Positions 58,608-64,000 of a stretch of DNA of 64,000 bases are shown piece after piece. The notes beneath the pieces were generated by a model, which had not been told where the DNA came from, searched no databases, and saw only the letters and a program-made list of their open reading frames with translations. The stretch comes from JBFXCS01 sp050181915 (GTDB lineage Bacteria; Actinomycetota; Thermoleophilia; Miltoncostaeales; Miltoncostaeaceae): the NCBI GenBank assembly GCA_050181915.1, contig JBFXCS010000001.1:124001-188000 (forward strand). The letters are read 5' to 3'. Made by a program: the position numbers and the translations under genes. Positions within the stretch are counted from its first letter, which is position 1. Each line of letters opens with the position of its first letter.

Positions 58608-60367
58608 GGGCGCAGCGGGTTGGGGATCGTGACGTACACCGACTGCACCGAGATGTCGCCCACCAGCTCGTCCAGGTCGTGGAGCCGGGTGCGCAGGTTC
58701 GCCTTGCAGGGCCACTCGTCGTCGTCGAGCAGGCGGTCGAGCAGGGTGGCCGGGTAGCGGCCGCCGCGCGCGCGCTCGCGCCGGAGCAGGTCGCGCAGGT
58801 CGGCCAGCAGGACGGCTTCGTCGGCCACGCCCGCCAGGCCGAGGGCGGCGGCGACGCCGAGGGCGTTGTTCACGAAGGGGTAGTACACCAGGCGCTCGTC
58901 GGCGAGGGCCTCGGGGAAGATCGACTCGCTCTCCTCGCCGATGCCGGGGATCACCCCCACCATGTCCTCGTGGGCGGCCTCGCGGTGGAAGTAGCCCTGG
59001 CTGTCGCGCACGACGCCGCGGGCGGGCCAGCCGCGCTCCAGCTCCAGCAGGGTGTTCTGCTGGTGGGGCTCGAAGCACAGGCCGGCGTCGAGGTAGAGGC
59101 GCACCAGCGAGAGGACCATCACGTCGCAGTAGCGGGCGAACCACTCGCGGGCCACGTCGGGCTCGGTCCGCCCCGCGTCGGCGGCCAGGCGGGCCACGAT
59201 GTTGCCCAGCCGGCTGCGGCCGCCGAAGGGCCCGTCCTGGCACAGCACGGTGAGCGCCGAGACGTCGGCGCGGGCGGCGGCGGGCCAGCGGTTCTCGCGC
59301 AGCAGCACCGAGAACCCGTCGATGAGCCCGTGCTCGTCGGCGACGGCCAGGTAGGCGGGGTCGTGCAGCACCACGAAGCGGGGCGCCAGCCGGGCGGCCA
59401 GCGCGCCGACGCCCGTCCGCCACAGGCGGGCCGCCTCCACGGCGCGGCGCAGCTCCTTGGGCAGCGTCACCCGCATCGAGTTGGTCACGCGCACGTGCAG
59501 CGAGAACTTCAGCTGCCACGGCCAGCGCTCGTGGTACACGGTGCGCAGCGACGTCGTGGGGGTGACGGGCGCCCCCAGCGGGCCGAGGTCGGTGATCCTG
59601 CCGGAGTCGAGCAGCGCCGCCGCCCGCGGGTCGCGGCGCAGGTGGGCCGCCTCCCACGGGTGGGCGGGGACCAGCACGCGATCGCCGGGCCCGGGGGGCG
59701 GGGCCCCGTCCCCGATCAGGGCGGCGGCGAGGGCGGGCGCCGGGGCGTCGGCGGCGCTGTCGTGCACGACCAGGTCCGGCTCGACCGCCAGCCAGTGCAG
59801 GGGGAAGCGCGCCCGCGCCTCCGGCGAGTAGGCGTCGCGGGCGTCGCCCATCTCCACCCGGCTCTTGGGCGTGGGGTGGGTGGGGTGCCCCAGCAGCAGG
59901 GCCTGCTCGCTGTCGATGAACCCCAGCGGCGCCGCGCCCCACAGGCGCTCCAGGTCGTCGCGACGCGCGTCGATGTCGCCGGCGACGGCGTGGACGCTGT
60001 CGAGGAAGCGCTCCATCAGCACCGTCGGGCGGCCGGCGCCGCGCGGGTCGTCGCGGGCGATGGCGTCCACCACCAGCGCGGCCAGCGCGTGGGCCGACAG
60101 CGGCCGCGCGGGCCCGTCGCCGGTCGCGAGGCCGGCCGGCAGGGCGAAGCGGTGGCGCAGCGCCGGGGAGAGGTGGCTGATGCCGGCGACCAGCTCGGCG
60201 TCGAGGCCGGGCAGCGCCAGGCGCGCCTCGTGGGTGCGGTCCGGGCCCTCCGCCGGCGCGATCCGCCAGCGCGGGTCCTCGCGCAGGCAGCAGTTGAGCA
60301 GGGCCTGGGTCGCGGCGGCCGTCGCGGCGTCGAGGCCGGTGGCCTCGCGGACGGGCCGGGCGGTCAT
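58604..60367 (-). CDS. NIS siderophore synthetase, IucA/RhbC type
   Basis: This 587-residue IucA/IucC-family enzyme has LLLGHPTHPTPKSRVEM (the HPxHPxxK type A motif), VLVPAHPWEAAHL, TTSLRTVYHERWPWQLKFSLHVRVTNSMR and EPHQQNTLLELERG. Type A enzymes activate prochiral citrate and add the first amine arm, so this enzyme and the one at 54986 together would give a symmetric citrate dihydroxamate. The C-terminal FhuF-like domain is present. ATG overlaps the decarboxylase stop (ATGA). Confidence 0.9.
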   Translation of the reverse strand: MTARPVREATGLDAATAAATQALLNCCLREDPRWRIAPAEGPDRTHEARLALPGLDAELVAGISHLSPALRHRFALPAGLATGDGPARPLSAHALAALVVDAIARDDPRGAGRPTVLMERFLDSVHAVAGDIDARRDDLERLWGAAPLGFIDSEQALLLGHPTHPTPKSRVEMGDARDAYSPEARARFPLHWLAVEPDLVVHDSAADAPAPALAAALIGDGAPPPGPGDRVLVPAHPWEAAHLRRDPRAAALLDSGRITDLGPLGAPVTPTTSLRTVYHERWPWQLKFSLHVRVTNSMRVTLPKELRRAVEAARLWRTGVGALAARLAPRFVVLHDPAYLAVADEHGLIDGFSVLLRENRWPAAARADVSALTVLCQDGPFGGRSRLGNIVARLAADAGRTEPDVAREWFARYCDVMVLSLVRLYLDAGLCFEPHQQNTLLELERGWPARGVVRDSQGYFHREAAHEDMVGVIPGIGEESESIFPEALADERLVYYPFVNNALGVAAALGLAGVADEAVLLADLRDLLRRERARGGRYPATLLDRLLDDDEWPCKANLRTRLHDLDELVGDISVQSVYVTIPNPLRP

Positions 60368-61833
60368 ACGGCCGCGACCCGCCGGTCGTGCGCGGCCTGC
60401 GCCTCGGCGGCCGCCAGGTCGAGCAGCGCCTCCACGTCCGCCGGCGTGGCGAGCGGGTTCACCAGGGTCAGCTTCAGCGCCACGGCGCCGCCCACCCGGG
60501 TGCGCCCCACCACGGCCCGGCCCGAGGCGAACAGCCGCCGCTGGGCGGCGGCGTTGGCGGCGTCGACCTCGGCCTGCGGCAGGGCGAGCGCCGGCGGGTT
60601 CCAGCGGAAGACGACGGTGACGGTCGCCGGGGGCGCCACCAGCTCGAGGCGCCGGTCGGCGGCGACGGCGGCCCCGCCGTGGGCCGCCAGGTCGACCACC
60701 CGCTCCACCATGGCGGCCATCGCGCGGCGACCGACGGCGCGCATCGACACCAGGGCCTTCAGGGCGTCGAAGCGCCGCGACGTGTCGAGCGAGCGGCCCA
60801 CCAGGTTCAGCACGCCGTCGGCCTCGTCGTCGGCGCGGTTCAGGTAGTCGCTCGCGTGGTGCACGGCGGCGAAGGAGGCGGCGTCGCGCACCAGCAGGGC
60901 GCTGGCGCCGACCGGCTGCCACCACAGCTTGTGCAGGTCGGCGGTCACCGAGTCGGCCCGGCCGATGCCGTCGAGGCGCGGCCGCAACCGCTCGGAGAGG
61001 GCGAAGGCGGCGCCCACGGCGGCGTCGACGTGCAGCCACGCGCCGGCCGCGGCGGCGCGGTCGGCGAGCGCGTCGAGCGGGTCGATGGCCCCGAGGTCGG
61101 TGGTGCCCGCGGTGCCCACCAGGCAGATCGGCCGCAGCCCGGCGCCCGCCAGCCCCGCCAGGGCGCGGTCGAGGGCGGCCACGTCGATCGCCCCGCCGCC
61201 GTCGACCGCCACCGGCACCACGGCGCCGGTGCCCAGGCCGAGGGTCGCGGCGGCGCGCCGCAGGCTGTCGTGGGCGGCCTCCGAGGCCAGGATGCGCCAG
61301 GTGCGGCGCGCCGCGGGCAGGCCGTCGCGCCTCGGGTCGCCCCCCGCCAGGCGCGCCGCCCGGTCGCGGGCCAGCAGCAGCCCCAGCAGGTTCGAGGCGC
61401 TGCCCCCCGCCGTGAGCACGCCCGACCCGGCGGTGCCGAGCCGCAGCAGGCCCGCGAGCCAGCGCACCAGCCGGTCCTCGGCCAGGGTGGCGGCGGGGGC
61501 CTGGTCGAAGGAGTCCAGCGACTGGTTGGTGGCCCCGATCGCCAGCTCCGCGGCGGCCGAGGGGATCAGGGTGGGGCACTGCAGGTGGGCCGCGCACAGC
61601 GGATCGGCCGGCCGCACCCCGTTGGCCAGCAGCAGGTCGCCGGCCTCGGCGAGGGCCGCCTCCGTGCCGATGCCGTCGTCGGGGCAGGGGTCGAGGTCCT
61701 CGATCGCGGCCGCCAGGGCCTCGCGGTCGAGCGGCGCGACCGGCCCCGGCGTCGCCGCGGCGCGGCCCACGGCGTCCGCCGCGGCCGTCGCGGCGGCCCG
61801 CAGGAGCGCGTGCGTGGACGGGTCGGCCGTCAC
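60364..61833 (-). CDS. PLP-dependent L-2,4-diaminobutyrate decarboxylase (RhbB-like)
   Basis: This 489-residue group II decarboxylase has SGVLTAGGSASNLLGLLLARD, HDSLRRAA, VGTAGTTDLGAID, HVDAAVGAAF and the PLP lysine in TADLHKLWWQPVGAS. With the aminotransferase encoded just upstream it would make 1,3-diaminopropane from 2,4-diaminobutyrate, the backbone of rhizobactin 1021 and schizokinen. GTG 61833 is the first canonical start. A CTG at 61864-61866 overlaps the aminotransferase TGA as CTGA and would add 11 residues. The choice is open. Confidence 0.87.
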   Translation of the reverse strand: MTADPSTHALLRAAATAAADAVGRAAATPGPVAPLDREALAAAIEDLDPCPDDGIGTEAALAEAGDLLLANGVRPADPLCAAHLQCPTLIPSAAAELAIGATNQSLDSFDQAPAATLAEDRLVRWLAGLLRLGTAGSGVLTAGGSASNLLGLLLARDRAARLAGGDPRRDGLPAARRTWRILASEAAHDSLRRAAATLGLGTGAVVPVAVDGGGAIDVAALDRALAGLAGAGLRPICLVGTAGTTDLGAIDPLDALADRAAAAGAWLHVDAAVGAAFALSERLRPRLDGIGRADSVTADLHKLWWQPVGASALLVRDAASFAAVHHASDYLNRADDEADGVLNLVGRSLDTSRRFDALKALVSMRAVGRRAMAAMVERVVDLAAHGGAAVAADRRLELVAPPATVTVVFRWNPPALALPQAEVDAANAAAQRRLFASGRAVVGRTRVGGAVALKLTLVNPLATPADVEALLDLAAAEAQAAHDRRVAAV

Positions 61834-61862
61834 GAACCGGCCGACGATGCCCGGTTCGGGCG

Positions 61863-63218
61863 TCAGATGTCCGCCCGCGCCGCTCGCAGGGACTCCTCGA
61901 ATGCCGCGACCACCCGGTCGACCTCGTCGGGGCCGATCACCAGCGGCGGCAGGAAGCGCACCACCGCGCCCTCGCGGCCGCCGTACTCCACGATCACGCC
62001 CCGCTCGAGCATGGCGCGCTGCAGCGCGGCCGCCAGCGCGCCGTCCGGGCGCGGCACGCCGTCGCGGTCGGTCGCGCGCGGGTCGACCATCTCCACGCCG
62101 AGCATCAGGCCGCGGCCGCGGACCTCCCCCACCAGGTCGATCCCGGCGGCGGCCTCGCGGAGGCCCCGCGCCAGGCGCAGGCCCATCGCGGCGGCATGGT
62201 CCGGCAGGCCGGTCGCGGCCACGTGGCGCAGCGTCGCGGCGCCGGCCGCCATCGCCAGCTGGTTGCCGCGGAAGGTGCCGGCGTGCGCGCCCGGCGCCCA
62301 GCGGTCGAGCTCCCGGCGGTAGGCGATGACGGCCAGCGGCAGGCCGCCGCCGATCGCCTTCGACAGCACCAGCACGTCGGGGTCGAGGCCCACGTCGGTG
62401 CCGCCCCACATCGCCCCTGTGCGGCCGACGCCGGTCTGCACCTCGTCCACGATCAGGGGGACGCCGGCCTCGGCGGTGATGCGGCGCACCTCGCGTCCGA
62501 AGGCGGCGGGGGCCGGGTGCACGCCGCCCTCGCCCTGGACGGGCTCGATCACCACCGCCGCGGGCGGCGTGACGCCGCTGTGGTCGTCGGTCAGCGCCCA
62601 CTCGAGCAGGCGGGCGCAGCGCTCGGCCGACGCCGCGCCGCCCTCGCCGAACGGGTCGCGCAGGACGCCGGGGAAGGGCAGGTGGTGGACGTCGGCGGCC
62701 AGCGGCCCCAGCGGGATCTTCGGCGCGTGGGCGCCCGAGAGGGCCAGCGCCCCCTGGGTCATGCCGTGGTACGCGCCGCCGAAGGCGATGACGCCCGTGC
62801 GGCCGGTGGCGGTCTTGGCCAGCTTGACGGCGGCCTCGATCGCGTCGGCGCCTGTCGGGCCGCAGAACTGCACCCGCCCGTCGGCGAGCCCCGCGGGGAG
62901 CACCGCGAACAGCTCGTCGGTGAACTCGTCCTTCAGGGGGGTGGCGAGGTCGAGGGTGGTCAGCGGCACCTCGTCGTCCAGCGCCCGCCGCAGGGCCTCC
63001 GTGACCACCGGGTGGTGGTGGCCGAGGGGCAGGGCGCCCGCGCCCGCGAGGCAGTCGATGTACTCGCGACCGGAGGTGTCGGTCACCGTCACGCCGCGCG
63101 CGCGGGCGAGCACCACCGGCAGGCGCCGCGGATAGCTGCGCGCGGCCGACTCGCGCCGCTCCTGCCGGTCGAGGATCGGGTCGAGATCCGTCGCTCGCGC
63201 GTGCGCGGGTGGGGTCAT
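61863..63218 (-). CDS. Diaminobutyrate-2-oxoglutarate aminotransferase (RhbA/EctB-like)
   Basis: This 451-residue class III PLP aminotransferase has FCGPTGADAIEAAVKLAKTATGR, GAYHGMTQGALAL, VVIEPVQGEGGVHPAP, LIVDEVQTGVGRTG and the lysine motif LSKAIGGGLPLAVIAY. These are typical of DABA aminotransferases that make L-2,4-diaminobutyrate from aspartate semialdehyde. It is the first gene of the siderophore operon. GGAGG lies 5 nt before ATG 63218, so I prefer this to the GTG-like start at 63251. No ectoine genes are nearby, favouring the siderophore role. Confidence 0.9.
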   Translation of the reverse strand: MTPPAHARATDLDPILDRQERRESAARSYPRRLPVVLARARGVTVTDTSGREYIDCLAGAGALPLGHHHPVVTEALRRALDDEVPLTTLDLATPLKDEFTDELFAVLPAGLADGRVQFCGPTGADAIEAAVKLAKTATGRTGVIAFGGAYHGMTQGALALSGAHAPKIPLGPLAADVHHLPFPGVLRDPFGEGGAASAERCARLLEWALTDDHSGVTPPAAVVIEPVQGEGGVHPAPAAFGREVRRITAEAGVPLIVDEVQTGVGRTGAMWGGTDVGLDPDVLVLSKAIGGGLPLAVIAYRRELDRWAPGAHAGTFRGNQLAMAAGAATLRHVAATGLPDHAAAMGLRLARGLREAAAGIDLVGEVRGRGLMLGVEMVDPRATDRDGVPRPDGALAAALQRAMLERGVIVEYGGREGAVVRFLPPLVIGPDEVDRVVAAFEESLRAARADI

Positions 63219-63243
63219 CGCGCCCTCCGGAGCCGGATCTTCA

Positions 63244-63262
63244 CCGGTCAAGCCTACCTACT
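63244..63262 (-). promoter_or_regulatory. Weak candidate DtxR/IdeR iron box
   Basis: On the minus strand AGTAGGTAGGCTTGACCGG lies 26 bp upstream of the siderophore operon start and contains the TAGGCT core of the iron box consensus. The flanking half-sites match poorly unless a one-base deletion is allowed. TAGGCT could equally be an ordinary -10 element. The expected regulation (iron repression) comes from the pathway, not from this site. Confidence 0.22.
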
Positions 63263-63269
63263 TTCCCTC

Positions 63270-63290
63270 GTAAGGCCGTCCGAACAGGGC
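63270..63290 (+). promoter_or_regulatory. 21-nt motif shared with the region upstream of the 24739 gene
   Basis: This GTAAGGCCGTCCGAACAGGGC copy differs from 24645-24666 by one gap and two bases. It lies 290 bp upstream of the third secreted-protein gene and also between that gene and the divergent siderophore operon. It may be a promoter element for either direction, or a repeat remnant. Confidence 0.4.
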
Positions 63291-63354
63291 CACCGCGGCA
63301 CCACGTTCCCCGCGACCCGCGCGACGCTGCCGTGAAGCCCTCATGTTAGGGTCC

Positions 63355-63433
63355 CCTTAGAACGCGGTCCGGGATGAGATCCGTGCCCATCGGCTCGCTG
63401 CACACCGTCGCATCTCCGCGCCCTCGGTCGGGG
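63355..63433. repeat. Decayed partial copy 3 of the MITE-like element
   Basis: The segment starts with TTAGAACGCGGTCCGGGATG, corresponding to the left end of copy 1, and continues through GCTCGCTGCACACCGTCGC and CTCGGTCGGGG. After this the similarity to the other copies stops, and the central hairpin is not recognisable. It sits in the gap of about 364 bp between the divergent siderophore operon and the last gene. No gene is seen in that gap. Confidence 0.6.
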
Positions 63434-63582
63434 CACGGCGCACGGGCCTCGCGCCCTCACCGCGCCGGCGGGCGGCGTGCGCGTCCGTTCGGCCGGCGCC
63501 GTCCCGGAACGTCGACCCTGGGCCCATGGTGCGGAACGCTGCCGACCCGTCGTGGGGCCGTTCGCGACGAACAGGAGCGGGG

Positions 63583-64000
63583 ATGACGAAGGTGAGAAGC
63601 GTGCGCGGCACCGCCGCGCTGGTCGGGTCGGCCGCCGTCCTGGCGGCCGCCGCGACGGCGGCGGGGACCGCCGCGGCGGCGCCCACCGCGGTCCCGAACA
63701 GCTGCTTCTACGGCTTCGACAGCTTCTGGCGCGACCAGGACATCTCCTTCGACGGCACCCCCGCACCGGCGGCCGTGCCGCCGGGCTCGGGCTCGCTTCT
63801 CACGCAGAGCGTCGTGCAGGCGACGCTGCCCACCTGGATCCCGCAGTACGGCTACAACCTCGGCCTGTTCACGGCGGGGCTGAACGAGGTCCCCGCCACG
63901 GTGTGGGTCGCCCTGCAGGGGGTCGGGTCGGCCGAGGGCGTCCAGGTGCGCAAGCTCGAGGTCACCGCGGCCACCACGATCACCGCCGACGCGGGCGGCC
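63583..64000 (+). CDS. Secreted surface protein, paralogous family member 3, 3' end outside window
   Basis: The visible 139 codons encode a signal peptide (MTKVRSVRGTAALVGSAAVL and an Ala-rich core, AAAAPTAVP) and the start of the mature domain, NSCFYGFDSFWRDQDISFDG. They continue with LPTWIPQYGYNLGLFTAGLNEVPATVWVALQGVGSAEGVQVRKLEVTA. This aligns well with the product of 27047 (LPTWLGATGYQFGLFALG, FPATVWVAVQATNTAERIQ). AGGAG lies 5 nt before the ATG. The reading frame runs off the window end. It is divergent from the siderophore operon. The function of the family is unknown. Confidence 0.75.
   Translation, partial: MTKVRSVRGTAALVGSAAVLAAAATAAGTAAAAPTAVPNSCFYGFDSFWRDQDISFDGTPAPAAVPPGSGSLLTQSVVQATLPTWIPQYGYNLGLFTAGLNEVPATVWVALQGVGSAEGVQVRKLEVTAATTITADAGG

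Noticed and set aside
60364..62601. Start of the decarboxylase far upstream inside the aminotransferase gene
   Set aside because: The upstream part is an alternative frame of the aminotransferase. Conserved decarboxylase sequence begins only after the aminotransferase stop.
1..64000. CRISPR arrays, rRNA or tRNA genes, prophage or plasmid replication genes
   Set aside because: Reading the intergenic stretches showed no regular spacer-repeat array, no cloverleaf-like sequence and no integrase, replication or phage structural genes.

Overview
The window is very GC-rich DNA with dense, often 4-bp-overlapping genes. It carries a single-chain type I fatty acid synthase, a SARP/ATPase regulator, DrrAB-type ABC pairs, lipoproteins and many apparently leaderless promoters. 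This points to a member of the Actinomycetota. A deep-branching lineage such as Thermoleophilia/Solirubrobacterales is my guess, but nothing here fixes the taxon. I see no rRNA, tRNA, CRISPR array or complete insertion sequence.

Layout. (1) 1-20191 is a surface-polysaccharide region. It has a flippase (5' end cut by the window), glycosyltransferases, a pyruvyltransferase, an O-antigen polymerase/ligase-like protein, a Wzz-like chain-length protein, and enzymes for an unusual C-methylated nucleotide sugar (cytidylyltransferase, C-methyltransferase, RmlC-like cupin, epimerase). It also has a DUF4910 aminopeptidase-like protein, a LmbE deacetylase, a TagA-type transferase and a HemL-like aminotransferase. 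A zinc-type ArsR/CDF module sits inside it with its own operator. (2) 20294-24537 holds an MFS gene with a damaged or unconventional 5' end, a remnant of a carboxymuconolactone-decarboxylase-family gene, an ABC-2 exporter pair and a FhuF-like ferric reductase. (3) 24739-38830 holds two large secreted paralogous proteins, then a bacterial FAS-I of about 3236 residues and its dedicated AcpS. (4) 38927-41418 is a polar amino-acid ABC importer. (5) 41511-49506 holds a degenerate HAD protein, an AraC regulator, a toroid-fold protein, a PIN/Phd toxin-antitoxin pair, an ECF sigma/anti-sigma/beta-propeller operon and a DrrAB exporter behind striking repeats. (6) 49513-63218 (minus strand) is a probable single operon for a citrate-hydroxamate siderophore of the rhizobactin/schizokinen type. 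It contains aminotransferase, decarboxylase, two NIS synthetases, two acetyltransferases, a hydroxylase and an ABC-2 exporter, followed by a SARP-ATPase regulator. (7) The window ends inside a third copy of the secreted-protein family.

Cross-cutting signals. Several genes, including FAS-I, AcpS and the PIN toxin, have no ATG/GTG/TTG that would preserve their conserved N-terminus. They fit CTG starts instead, two of them in CTGA stop/start overlaps exactly analogous to the many ATGA/GTGA overlaps here. A roughly 160-bp intergenic element with terminal inverted repeats and a central hairpin occurs twice, with a decayed third copy. Two members of the secreted family share a 22-bp upstream motif.

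Positions and reading frames were checked by hand. Family assignments rest on motifs and recognised sequence patterns, not on database searches.
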